Part shown: piece after piece, positions 10,537 to 22,104 of the stretch
How positions within the stretch are numbered: the first letter of the stretch is position 1
How the letters are laid out: the number at the start of each line of letters is the position of its first letter
Assembly (NCBI GenBank): GCA_022836615.1
Contig: MU405323.1
Location: forward strand, 1-64,000
Length of the DNA stretch: 64,000 nucleotides
Reading direction: 5' to 3'
Source: Annulohypoxylon bovei var. microspora
Taxonomy: Eukaryota; Ascomycota; Sordariomycetes; Xylariales; Hypoxylaceae
Position numbers and translations under genes: made by a program
The notes under the pieces: generated by a model
Databases searched by the model: none
What the model was told of the DNA's origin: nothing
Seen by the model: the letters and a program-made list of their open reading frames with translations, nothing else

Positions 10537-12214
10537 AGCCGCTCTTTTGCAAGCATTACACGAGTCGCCTTCGTCATTAGAGCCCAAATGCATGCAACTT
10601 TTTATCGTCACCCATAATGCCTTCAACTTTTGTTACCGCAAGACTTTACCTTGGAATATCATAACTAAAATGCCAAATATTTGATGATGAGGCTACAACA
10701 TTTAAGTATTTCGCTTTAATTACCTTCAAATGTCTAGTACTTCTCATTTTATATTCGAAGCGTTACGGCTAACTTACCTCTCACTTGTTCAAATGCTGCA
10801 GGTTTCATTTATCCGGTTTCTATTATTTACCTCATTATATCCGAGTAGTAAAAATATATGCCTTAAATTCACATTTTCTCTTCAAGCTTACCTTCTAACA
10901 TCAACAGCCACTAGGGAACGATTGCCAGTACACTCTAACTCTAGATGAAGAGACAAGTTTATGCTCATCAACGTCCAGTGCTAGCTTCACAGCTCTCTAC
11001 TTGAATAAGCCAATAGCAATAGCACAAGAAATGATTACGGACGACGGATAGTACAACTTCATGCCCCGTAAGACATAATCGTTTTAATGGTTTGAGGAAT
11101 GAAACTTACTATGGATGGTGATCGCCACTATAGACGGTATGTAGAACGGCATATACTAGTTCATGAGTTGACAGTGGATCGAATGATTGTTTGGCGTCAA
11201 AGAGGTTGTGTTTGATATGCAATGCATGACGATCATCGAATAGATCCCAATCCTAGAATTGAAGATAGTATTGTGGTTCTCTCTTCAGAGGACTTAAATG
11301 AGATTAATGTTTTCAATATCAAAATAGCCGAACAATAGAGATCTACGGATTAGGCCCAACAATCGACATCCTCTCCATATCAACTTGGTTGTATAAATAT
11401 TTCCACTAACGCTCTTGAGTGCTAAGGCGGCGGTACGACTGCGTATCTATATATGCGGTGAGAAATACTTCTAAAACATGGAATATTCCCAAAATTCTCA
11501 CCATAATAGAAGACACACAGACTTCGTAATCACGGAAGATTCCCTTTCCTACTGCATATGCACCTCAGTAAACTGCACTCTCCTGAAAGATCCACCGCTA
11601 CTGTGCCTGATCCTAGTCCCGGTCCCATCTAGCCAAGGTGATACGCACATAGTCTGACAGTCTGAGCACGCGCAAAAAAGATTCTAGAACACTTACGTTG
11701 ATCTTGTTTCTGGCTCATGCTACCGGGGTTATCGTACAGGCATTATTAGGGCTGTACGGCACCTATGTAGTCGCCTGTGACTAATCAAATGAGACACGCA
11801 ACAGGGAAAGCCTAATGGAGTAAGGTTGGTCTCAATAGGGGATCTTGATAGAGGTCGAAATACGAGTTTTGTGATAGCTCGATAACAACAATATCAACAG
11901 TCAACAATATGTTCTCACATCATATATCGAAAAAATGAACTAGTAGGATGGCCGCAAGCAGGGAGAAAGAAGACCGGCATTTCTCTCCTTTTCATTAATT
12001 TTAGATACATGGATCATACATCTTGCCCCGAACCGACATGTAAAGATCTCTCCGTATCGTGTACATATTATTAAGTAGGTATCATAATTGTCCTCGCTTC
12101 CTAGAACGCTGCGCGCCCTACCCGCCAGTAACCACATGAACTTTTCGCATCACAAAATTGGCCAAAAAAAAAAAACACAAAACACCAGTCATACTACGGG
12201 ACTTAGTTGTTGAT
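10537..12214. other. intergenic, 1.7 kb, no gene seen
   Basis: AT-rich, with only short ORFs lacking protein sense. No tRNA or transposon remnant was recognised. The right part holds the 3' flank of the minus-strand acetate-transporter-family gene. Confidence 0.6.
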
Positions 12215-13220
12215 TTAGGCATTCTCGCGCTCCGTCTTGGCGCGGGACTGACGTCCCCTCTCGGACCATGGGAAGTGGAAGACGGGGATGATGAAGAATG
12301 AGTTGCTACGCGAAAATTAGTGTATTATTCTACAATTATATATACATATTATAGCAAGTGGAATACGAACCTAGAGTCGGCGATCCCAGCAAAGGCATTG
12401 TACCAAGCCAAGAAGGCAGCGAGCATACCGAAGCCGCCACCAGCCTGTCCGAGCCTCAGGGTCGCGCTGGCTGCACCGTTGGCCGCGGCGTACTCGGAGC
12501 AGGCCAGCATGAGGAAGGCGAGGTCGAGGGTGAAGAACAGCATGAAGAACATGACGGTCGACCGCAGCGTGCACATGAGCAGCAGGAAGGTGAAGATGAA
12601 CCAGCCCGTCAGGAAGAAACCCAGGACCGAGTGCTGCTCGGCCGCCTCGTAGCCGTCGAGGACGGCGAAGCCCGGCGTCAGGACGATGGCGTAGGAGATC
12701 CAGAACCCGCCGTAGGAGGACAGAGCGGTGGCCCCGAAGGTGTTGCCCACAGCCATCTCCCTGTCATAATTGGTCAACACCCGTAAATTATCTATCTGTT
12801 TGGAGACGCACAACATTGCGTCTCCCAGCTTCGAAACACTTACCACATGCCAGCCAGTAGTTGGACCAGACCACCGTAGCCGTAAGCCAGAGACAGGGCG
12901 ATGTTGGGCTTCACGATGTCGCGCGCGCCGCAGTTGACCAGGGACAGGACGAAGGTGGTCAGGGCGAAAGCAGACAGGCCGAGCGGCGCGGGGTTGGCGA
13001 ACTTGCGGTGCTCGATGGGCTTGTACAGGCCGGGCTGGAATTCCCCGCCGAAGGCAGGCAGCCGGGCGTCCGGGCCGGAGTGCGCGTGGTACAGCGGGTT
13101 GCCGCCATAGTCGTAACGCTGGGTGGTGTCGCCGCCGTTGACGTGGGCGCCCGTGGCGGTAGCGCTAGGACTGACGTCCTTCTCGGCCGTGGGCACCGAG
13201 TGCAGTTCGGTTTCAGCCAT
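12215..13220 (-). CDS. GPR1/FUN34/YaaH family acetate/ammonia transporter
   Basis: Three exons on the minus strand (13220-12844, 12760-12371, 12305-12215) give 285 aa. After a ~90-residue soluble N-terminus comes the family signature NPAPLGL, then six predicted membrane spans with SSYGGFWISYA and an SNSFFIIPVFHFPWSE tail. These are hallmarks of Ady2/AcpA-type plasma-membrane acetate (or ammonium) transporters. The second intron has the unusual donor GTTCGT, but the joined frame IADS-SNSFF is the family consensus, so the site is reliable. A TATA-like TATATAAAA lies about 60 bp upstream and three 7-bp direct repeats touch the start codon. AcpA-like genes are usually carbon-regulated; no such control is shown here. 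Confidence 0.95.
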
Positions 13221-13223
13221 CGC

Positions 13224-13247
13224 GAGTCGTGAGTCGTGAGTCGTGAG
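13224..13247. repeat. 7-bp tandem repeat (GAGTCGT)x3
   Basis: Three direct copies plus a partial fourth lie immediately upstream of the acetate-transporter ATG, in the 5' UTR. Confidence 0.85.
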
Positions 13248-13277
13248 ACTGGGTGAGGTTTAAACCAGGCTATTTAC

Positions 13278-13286
13278 TTTTATATA
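13278..13286 (-). promoter_or_regulatory. candidate TATA box of the acetate transporter
   Basis: On the minus strand it reads TATATAAAA, about 58 bp before the ATG at 13220. Confidence 0.5.
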
Positions 13287-16200
13287 TCACTCTCTGCCCA
13301 GTGAAATCCGTCGCTTAGGTAAGAGGAGTGGTGGTTTTCGTTTTACGGTGGAGCGCCCGCTTCCTACTTTTGTGAGTTTCCGAAGAATTGTTTAACCGCG
13401 ACTAGAGAAAAAGGAAAAAGAAAAAAAAAGAGTTTCGGGAATAGGATGACTGGGGGAGACTCGACGGTTTAAGTAAGACACGGAAAGAGGATGGATATTA
13501 AAGCCATGGGGGATTTTGGCAATGGATTCTGGGGGGGAAATGGGGGTACGGAGAAATGATAATAGACAGACTAGCTCCATTCAGGGTCTGTAGTACGCGG
13601 TGGGGAAACGCAGGGAAAAAGACAGGGGGGACATGGAAAAGCAGGGGGGAATTATTTCCTTACTCCACCTTGTCATCAAATGGGTACAGGCTTGGCATTT
13701 TTTTCCCCCTTCTCTGGCTTCTCTGGCTTGTCTTTTCATCAATGTCTGATCGCCGATTGGTACGTTCCCCGGGGTAAGCTACCCCAGCAAATTGCATCAC
13801 CCAGTCACCCCAATAGCTAAGGCTACTAAAAGACGGGGTTACATCAAACCATTTTGTTATGTATTATGTACGTATATACCGTTAGAAGTCTAGATTCATT
13901 GGCATATCGCAGCATATTGTTGTATTGTTGGTGAAAGAGTATTTGTTCCATACCTAGTCACTGCTGGCTTACTCTAGCCCCTATTCACCTAACCAGCGCG
14001 AAGGAAGATCTATTGCCTTACCTTACCTAAGGTAATACTAATAGAATAGTCAAGATAGGTAAATGGTCATAGGTGGACAGATTACGTGGACCGCGTTGTG
14101 GAAATCAATATACCACAGTATACATACTAAATAAATATCTTAGGTTCTTTGTCTTTTACACTATTTTATGTCGTTCCGCTGTTCCGCTTCACCGGGAACC
14201 CCGTTCCATGTTGTGCAGGACGTTTGAATCAGGTGGTCCCGACGCTAAAGACGAGGATTCGGCATTCTAGAAAAAGTAGTGATCGCTTAGTCGCGAGCCC
14301 TGCTTTACTTTTTACTGGTAAACGGCCCGGTACATAGAGCTGGACGCGCGAAACTGGGGATTCAGGCCAGCTTAGCTATGCACTATGCACCTACCTAAGT
14401 AGGTAGGCTTGTGTTTAGGTAACGTGTATTGTAAGTTCAAAGTTGTTGGATAGTAGACCCGGATGAATGGTTTGAATTTTCGCGAATGTGGTTTGCTCGC
14501 TCGAAGACCTTACCCCTGCTAGAGGGTCTGGACTGCATACGTACCTACATAGTGCTATATCTAGCGCGTTTTCCCTGCCGCGCCGGGGGAAAGGGACGGA
14601 GATCTAGTTCATTTTAATTTCTGTGAGGTAATCCTTCAAATCCGTCGAGAGGAGGCTCTTGGCTTGATGGTTTGAAAGAAACGTCAAGCTTTTAAAACCA
14701 TGACTTTAGAGAGACAAATGATAATTGTTGTTTATTGTAAGGGAGCAAAGGGATGGGGTGGTAAGTAACCTATAGATTTCGAGTTTGTTATCACATAAAT
14801 GCATTGGACAGCCGAGATAGGGGGCTAGCTTCTACCAACAGATGCGAATCAAACGCGTCTTGTATATAGTAAGCGAACAATATCTGATATCCGACTAGAT
14901 GAAAAAGGAGGGACGGTGCGACATGATGCAACGTAGGAAAGTAACACTACCATGATAGGTTGCTGGTGTCTGGGAGAGCCGCATAGCTCTACGCACGTTA
15001 GTTTATAATCAGGTTGATTACATGACGTTAGAAAAGAGATTTGGCGAGGATTTAGACTTTGGCAAACTCTGGTTACGACTCGGGAGTCTTTGCAGTCATA
15101 TGTAACTGTAGTTGTTGATTGTATGATATTGGGCTGAAGATCCATGTGGTACATGTGCGCTTACACGTACGGCATGAATGTATTTTACATTTTGTCACAC
15201 AACTTGTTGGTCCTATCTAACACATGCATATTCGATACAGCCTACGATTGGTTATATCGTTCCACGTCAGCGCCATCACACCCAAATATAGCGTTTTAAA
15301 ATCACAATGGCTTATTGTTGTGTTTCGGTACCAGTTGTGTAATTCAAGTTTTTCGGATTTGGACATCCCTTTGCTGATGTGATAACAACCCTTGAATTGT
15401 CTACCCCTTTTTCTTTTTCTTTCCTTTTTTAATCATAGTTACCTACATATCAATCTACATATAATCGTGTTGTACGGAAATTTAAAAAGGCCACCGAAGC
15501 ATCTTTTCTTCCCTTTTCTGCCTTTTGTGCATATTGCCCACACATTGAGATACCAACAACCGTCTTATTAGTCTACCAATTATTTGTGTGTTTAGGTACT
15601 TGACGATCAGGGCCTAGGTATTATTTTACTCCATATGTTCATGTCGCCAAACAGTTTTTTTCGGTCGTGGGGAATATTGGAGTTGGAGTAGCAGAGTAGT
15701 AGTATTTTCTCCTAACACATGATAATTATGTACCAACTTCCGAACAAATTGGGATCACTATCCCCCACAAGAGCGGGGGAAGCTCAACTTTTCCCCTCAT
15801 CCTCCTCCACCATCGTGATCTCCAAGATTTAAATACACGACTTATTCTCAATAGTCTTATTTCACCGCCCCATTGTGGTTAATCACTTGACTTAATGGGA
15901 CTCTTCCCTTCGAGCGATTGAAGTATTCTAAATCTCAAAAGACTCTAGGGTTAACTGGTCAACTGATCTTAACCTTAATCATCCGAGTTCCGTAACCTGG
16001 AGTTACCCAGGTGCCATGAGCCTTGGCCGTTGCTTGGCCGCTCGCTACCCCGGATCGTATGGATGTACCCCACAATCCTACGGAGCTGAGGAAGTTGAAT
16101 GAAACACGTCACTAAACCTGTAGACTATGCCGCTATGTATGTATTTACATATACTCCATTTTCAATCTTCCGTGAGGGTTTAAAGGGTTCGCACATTTTT

Positions 16201-18179
16201 AGAGTCATTTGAAATATTCTAATGCTTCGAGTATTAAAGTAAATCAATGATAGAAGAATCTCGACAACCGGGGAACTCATCGCACGGTCCTCTTAATTCT
16301 ATTTCGGGATATTACAGAGTAACATCTGGAGAAACTCCAAATTTATGCCCCGGCTCAATAACCAATAACCCGTTCAACCCATCGAACAATTCATTCATTT
16401 AACTTATCGATCTCAAACATAACCCCTTAACCTTCGAGGTTCTATGCTGCTATGTACGCATTATATAATAAGGTCTATCTTAAGCGACGTGTCAACTATC
16501 AACTAGATCTACGCTTTCGATCTAGAACGTAAGAATGAGCAATCACTAACAAGCATTGTTAATCATCCTCACTTTATTTAATGGGCCTTATATCATGAAA
16601 GCGCTAAGATTTCTTAACAATGTTTCCGTACTAACATTTTTACTCTGCTACAGTGGTAAGTGATAGTAACGTAATGTTTGAGGTTCCTCATAGGGCTAAG
16701 AACATACCTACCTAGGTAAATATGTTCTCTTCGTCTGGTTCCTTGGCTTAGAAACAATCAATCCAAACAGCAACCGGGCTCCCCTTAACGATGTGATTCA
16801 TACGAGATCTCTAACGATGTATCGTCCTGCCGAATCCACGTGGCTTGAGCCTCACCCATCCATAGCAAAGCTAAATCCGAAGCAAATGGGTTGCAACATT
16901 ACTAATGAAGGGGCGACACATGTAGTCCAATATTAGTACCGAGGAGTTAGAGGAGTAACAGTCGCGTGAAGAAACACTATATTGGAACCTCACCACCGGG
17001 TCCCCAAACCCAATCGTGTATGCAGGTTTCCATCGCCGGATACCCACAGACAATGTGATACAACATTAGCGGTCTGCAGAGCAGAAAGGGGATTCGGTCC
17101 TGCGGTGGTTCGATTGGTAGGTATGTACGTACGCAATGACGGATGAGCCATGACTCGAGAAACAGGCATGGAAGTCAACATAGTTCGTGTCGACCCCTGA
17201 CCCAGCGCGTATGTAGGTCAGGGAATCCCCTTGACATTTATCCGGTCGTGCCGCTAGGAGCTATCCCAGCACTTACTGCGTACTCTTCACGTGTAAGAAT
17301 TCAGGCTTTACGCATTTATTCACAGGCCTCTCGGAAACCGAATAGCCCATATGGCCTAAAATGGAACGACCGCATACTAGTGTAGCGGCGCAGCTACTTA
17401 ATTTCCAGAGGCAGATAGCGACTGAAGTGATCCAACTGCCTAGATTAGACAGGTATCTTAAGGCTCTATGTGAACTTGTCATATAACTATCTACGCTCTG
17501 ATAGAATAGTTGACAGGTACATAGCCCTGCGAAACCATGGCGTTGAAATCCATGGTTAGCTAGATGTATGTAGCGTCTGAGCCAGGATGAGAAGAAGAAG
17601 ATAAGAGTTCATCGTCCCCCTGCTTCTTCACCAATCTCTGCGATATCGTCATTTAAGCCTTCTTGGTCTAGACGGTTCCAATAATGGGGATACGGGTTGC
17701 CGATCTTGCCGAAGATTGCTTTGCTCACGGAACAGTAATGCGGCCGTGCCCGAACCCGATAAACCCGACAAATTCTGAGGCGATAGGGTGAGTTTAGCTG
17801 TGTTAACGTAATGTTGGCGGCTATCTCTGTTCATGTCGACAAAACCTGCAGATCAAAATATTATTGGGTTATGCTAGACTTGTAAAGCCCTAGTGTGATG
17901 GACCTCCAATAACTACCGCCAATGAATTCGAATATGTTAGGGGTATCATCTCGAAGAAAGTAGTTCGAACGATATTCAACAGTTGAATATTTGGACTGAT
18001 AGTATTAAATGATAAGTTGATTCATGTTTCACTAGTGAAGTAATTGTCCATGACTAGGCATGCAAGCGATGCTACATCCGAAGAACCTATCGCCTTCCCA
18101 GAAATCTTGATCTTCCCCAGACCGAAGACTATTGATAACCGGGAACTAGAAGAACCCTTGACGGACATACATACATACC
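13287..18179. other. 4.9-kb gene-free region
   Basis: All ORFs are short and without protein sense. I found no tRNA, no transposase or reverse-transcriptase remnant and no long inverted repeat. It contains small GC hairpins (for example 15761-15780) and TAGGTA/CCTA steps near 14390-14410 and 16700. It may hold long non-coding transcripts or the decayed remains of a mobile element, but the sequence gives no positive evidence for either. Confidence 0.5.
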
Positions 18180-19247
18180 TCAATCCATGGTAACGTCTTC
18201 CTGGTATCCTTCAGCACCCCCAGGCTCGTTCATATCCGGCATCCAACCCTTGGGTCGCTCGTTACCCCGTACAGTGATGCCGTACCCGACCCTCTCCACC
18301 TTCCGCACCTGCTCGATCATGATACTCAGTTTCTTAGAGTAGGTACCCGGCTTCCCGCCAAGCGGTGGGCAAATCTGCAGCACGGAGCTCACCTCCTGCA
18401 TATCGTTGAGGATCGTCCGGCTCTCGCCACCGGCGCATTTGGCGTCCAGGCCCGGCATGCTGCCGCTCAGGGCGGTGACAGCGGTCGCGAAGCGCATCAT
18501 CTCGCCGGTGAGGTCGAAGATGCCGAACACGTAGTCTGCGGGCGTCAAGGCTATGTTGACGGGGAGCGCCTCCTGTGCCTCGGCATAGGTGATGAGCTTC
18601 TGGTGCTGCAGGTAGTGGGAGAACGAGATGGCCTCGACGAATTCTTCTAGGCATATTAATGGGTAGCGATACCGGTTCGTCCCGGTCACGTCCCCTTCGA
18701 TTGTGGTGAGGAGTTCTGCGATCTCTTTTAATTTGCCATCAATCTCGGATTGGATTGAAGCTGGGAGCGGCTGGTTAAGCTTGCGGACGCTGATGGTTAC
18801 GTGTGAGTTGCAAGTGGATAGTTTAGTCATATATAATACTGATTTTTTTTTATATGTAGAAAAATGAAAAAGGAGAAATGAAAAAGGAGAAATGAAAAAG
18901 GAGAAATGAAAAAGGAGAAATGAAAAAGGAGAAATACCGCTGTAAAGAGAATATTCTATTGCGTTGTCAGCGATGAGATTAGAAATGATTAGGTACCGAA
19001 GTCCTCGTTGAGTTAAAGCTCACATCTTCTTACTGAGGGCCGTGACATCTCGAGACACCTTCCCGATCTTCATGCGGCGGTCATGATGCACATCTAGCTC
19101 ATCCCGGAATGACTCGAACATGGAAGTGTAAGCGTTGCGAGGCAAATCCTTAACTGCCCTATTGTCCATCGCCTTTTCCCTGCCTTGATGGTCTCTCTTA
19201 ACACCCATGTTGCGGCTTCGGGGTTGGGGGACAACTACTTCAGACAT
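18180..19247 (-). CDS. translin-associated factor X (TRAX)
   Basis: Three exons on the minus strand (19247-19024, an 18-nt microexon 18955-18938, 18789-18180) give 283 aa. Exon 1 carries FESFRDELDVHHDRR and GKVSRDVTALSKK. The microexon supplies IIFSLQ and parts of flanking codons, and exon 3 continues VRKLNQPLPASIQ. Joined, SKKIIFSLQRVRKLNQ is the continuous TRAX helix, so the microexon is needed for a normal protein. Exon 3 contains YVFGIFDLTGEMMRFA and GYGITVRGNERPKGWMPDM, also typical. TRAX partners translin in the C3PO ribonuclease. The gene is divergent from GPI14 with 533 bp between starts. Without the microexon, exons 1 and 3 still join in frame but lose six residues, so skipping would be silent to the frame. 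Confidence 0.93.
18866..18935. repeat. 14-bp minisatellite x5 in TRAX intron 2
   Basis: Five perfect tandem copies of GAAAAAGGAGAAAT (plus strand) run right up to the donor of intron 2. In the transcript they form a pyrimidine tract of repeated ATTTCTCCTTTTTC. Confidence 0.95.
18938..18955 (-). other. 18-nt microexon of TRAX
   Basis: The minus strand reads AATATTCTCTTTACAGCG, preceded by AATAG and followed by GTATTT. It encodes IIFSLQ plus part of the following Arg codon and completes the TRAX helix between SKK and VRKLN. Confidence 0.85.
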
Positions 19248-19780
19248 TTTCTGATGTTGGGTTATGACGATGATTTCAAACTCATTCTCTACTCTGATGA
19301 TTGGTGGTACCTACCAGTACCTAGGTACCTAGTTATGGATATTGTTTAAAGTTGTAATAGTCCAATCTGGCTGCCAACTGGCTGCAGCTGATAGTGAAAG
19401 CTCTACTTATGTTTAGCCGAAGAGACGCCGGTGTTTATAACGCCACGTGCCTTGAATCTCATACATCATATATATCTGTATAGATCTATCCTATCACATG
19501 CATTGCTATCGCGAAACTGTACCTATACGAATGTATTATAAAAGAGCATTATTGGACGGGCCATCTTAAGTTTCCATGAGGACCATGTTTGGGATGAATG
19601 AGATGTTTAGAATTCCATTGGAAAACAGTCCTTGAATAGTGTCAAGCCACACTCATCTCACTCCTCCAAGTGCCGGCCACTTTATCCTCCTATCTTGCCG
19701 GCCTACCGCTAGGCCATATATGATACTTTAACCAGACTTGCGTCAGATAGGAGGTCCAAGACGACCCAGACCTGAGCAAA
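19248..19780. other. shared divergent promoter of TRAX and GPI14
   Basis: A 533-bp spacer between two start codons facing away from each other. It contains a palindromic run of GGTACC/CCTAGG steps around 19309-19333. No gene. Confidence 0.6.
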
Positions 19781-21231
19781 ATGGCGTACCCCATCACATC
19801 CCTCATCTCGCGGCCCCTCCCGCTCTTCGCCGCCGCCACCATCCTGCGCGCCGCCATGCTCCTCTACGGGCTGTGGCAGGACGCCAACTCGCCGCTCAAG
19901 TACACCGACATCGACTACATGGTGTTCACAGATGCCGCGCGCTTCGCCTTCTCTTCCTCCGCCTCCGCCTCGCCGTACGCGCGCGCGACCTACCGGTACA
20001 CGCCGCTGCTGGCCTGGCTGCTGTACCCCACGACATGGCCCGGCACCGTCTGGTTCTCGTCCGGCAAGGCGCTATTCGCGGCCGCCGACCTAGCCGCCGG
20101 CTACCTGGCCATCCGGGTTCTGAAGGGACCGTACGTGCGCATGGGCGGCGAGCGCGCGTGCGCGTACGCGAGCATCTGGCTGCTGAACCCGATGGTCGCG
20201 GCCATCAGCACGCGCGGCAGCTCCGAGGGCCTGCTCGGCGTGCTGGTCATGGCGCTGCTGTGGGCCGTGCTGGAGCGCCGGGTTGCGCTCGCCGGCGTGC
20301 TGCTGGGGCTGGGTGTGCATTTTAAGATCTACCCGTTTATCTACGCGCCCGCGATTGTGTGGTGGATGGATCGCGAGCGGATGGGTGGGAAGACGGAGGG
20401 GAAGGGGGGGACATGGAAGGAGGTTCAGAGCAAGAACCAACGGACGGGTGTGTTGGACAAGGTCGTGGCATTCGTTACGCCGGAGCGCATCACGCTCGCC
20501 TTTGTCAGCTTGGCTACGTTCTTAGGCTTGAATTTCGCTATGTACACTCTCTATGGGGCGCCTTTCCTCACGCACACCTTTCTCCATCACGTCACCCGGA
20601 TCGACCATCGCCACAACTTCAGCCCGTACAACATTCTCCTCTACCTCAACTCGGCATCCCCAAGCTCCGCCTCGCTGAAGGTTGAGTCTGTGGCGTTTAT
20701 ACCGCAGTTGCTATTATCGACAATTCTGATACCCCTAGTTGGGGCCAAGAAGGACCTTCCTACGACTATGTTGGCGCAGACCTTCGCCTTCGTGACATTT
20801 AACAAGGTCTGCACAAGCCAGGTACGATATATCCCTTTACCTTTCCCTACCCTAACCCTTCACTTTTCTATCGTGATCTACCCCCCTCCCCCAACCTCCT
20901 AGGCATATTTAGCCAACCCACAAATCTCCTATCTAACAGCATTTGATAGTACTTCCTCTGGTACATGGTCTTCCTGCCCCTCTACCTACCTAACTCCTCG
21001 CTACTCCGGAACCCACGTCTCGGGCTGTCGGCACTCGCCCTTTGGGTCGCGACACAAGGGCTGTGGCTACAGCAGGCCTACAACCTCGAGTTCCTGGGCC
21101 TGAGCACGTTCGTCCCGGGCTTGTGGGTAGCCTCTCTCGCATTTTTCCTAGTCAACTCCTGGATCCTGGGTATAATTATCGGCGATCTAGGCAACGGCAG
21201 CGGCCTCGAGCAGGAGATAAAGAGTGATTGA
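19781..21231 (+). CDS. GPI14: GPI mannosyltransferase 1 (PIG-M)
   Basis: Two exons (19781-20821, 20950-21231) give 440 aa with multiple membrane spans. The luminal start region LKYTDIDYMVFTDAARF holds the D-x-D-type acidic motif of GT50/PIG-M, followed by the conserved RATYRYTPLLAWLL. KVCTSQ joins YFLWYMVFLPLYLP across a 128-bp intron, a standard PIG-M segment. The enzyme adds the first mannose to the GPI anchor in the ER lumen. The first 600 bp are very GC-rich and create long shadow ORFs. Start chosen at the first ATG, giving MAYPITSLISRPLPLF. Confidence 0.96.
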
Positions 21232-22009
21232 GTGGGGAAAGAGGTATCTCATCATGAGTATATAATATATATGCTATGCTAGGGCTGTTTATGTAGGTAC
21301 CCTTTGGCATTGGGCGTGCTTGGTTGGGAAAGGATGAGGATATTGTACTTCTAGGATTAACTCGGCCAGGGGCTGTAGGAATACTGTGGCTGTGTACCTA
21401 ATGATGTACTAAAATGACAGGCAAGATAAATAATAGAACCAAAATTCAATGAATTCCGTGGAATTTGCATGTTTTGAGTTTAAACAATGCCATCTATGTC
21501 TAATAAATTGAGGTTTCTCTAGACCTCGGACCCTCTTCTGCTCCACGTCTAAATTCCTTTATACTCAACTCCCTTATTGTCTAGGTACCCAGGTAGGTTG
21601 TACATCAAGCCAAATATCAAGCGTTGAATTCACTCTTCTACAACCTTGTGCTACACCCCTGACCGCATGGTAGGTATTACAGTAATAGACGCGAGGAGAA
21701 TTAATACGCCGGTCGACGAAAACAATTGCAGTGGGTATTATTCGCCTCCTGAGAGTCAATCCTGTTCTTCCTCTCCTACTTGACCATCCTACAAGCCATA
21801 AAAAGACCCTCCATGCTGTCTATTAGCACTAAGGGATGCATGCCGTGCGAAGCCCTGTTGCTTCCAATTTCCATGAGAACTCCGTCCGAACGAACCCTTC
21901 TAGGTATCGGTTACCACCTCCCCTGCGCCGAAGGCAAATGAACATGATATACCCCAAAGGGCGATGTGACATAGAAGAGATATCTTTCCCCATTCGTGTA
22001 GTAGTGGTA

Positions 22010-22075
<66 letters not shown>

Positions 22076-22104
22076 AAGTTGTAGGGCGATTAAGATGTTG
22101 AGGT
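21232..22104. other. intergenic between convergent genes, with (GTA)20
   Basis: The 3' flanks of GPI14 and the F-box-like gene meet here. No gene seen; it holds a long GTA microsatellite. Confidence 0.6.
22016..22075. repeat. (GTA)20 microsatellite
   Basis: Sixty bp of pure GTA, preceded by about 18 bp of imperfect GTA/GTG units. It sits about 30 bp past the stop codon of the minus-strand F-box-like gene, so its mRNA would carry (UAC)n in the 3' UTR. The forward translation is a meaningless poly-Val. Confidence 0.97.

Noticed and set aside
10641..10700. Possible C/D snoRNA downstream of U6 (TGATGA-like box)
   Set aside because: No convincing box D, terminal stem or guide region.
13287..18179. 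Mobile element in the gene desert
   Set aside because: No transposase or reverse-transcriptase sequence, long terminal repeat or paired terminal inverted repeat was seen by eye.
21836..22084. ORF ending in a poly-Val run
   Set aside because: It is simply the translated (GTA)20 microsatellite.
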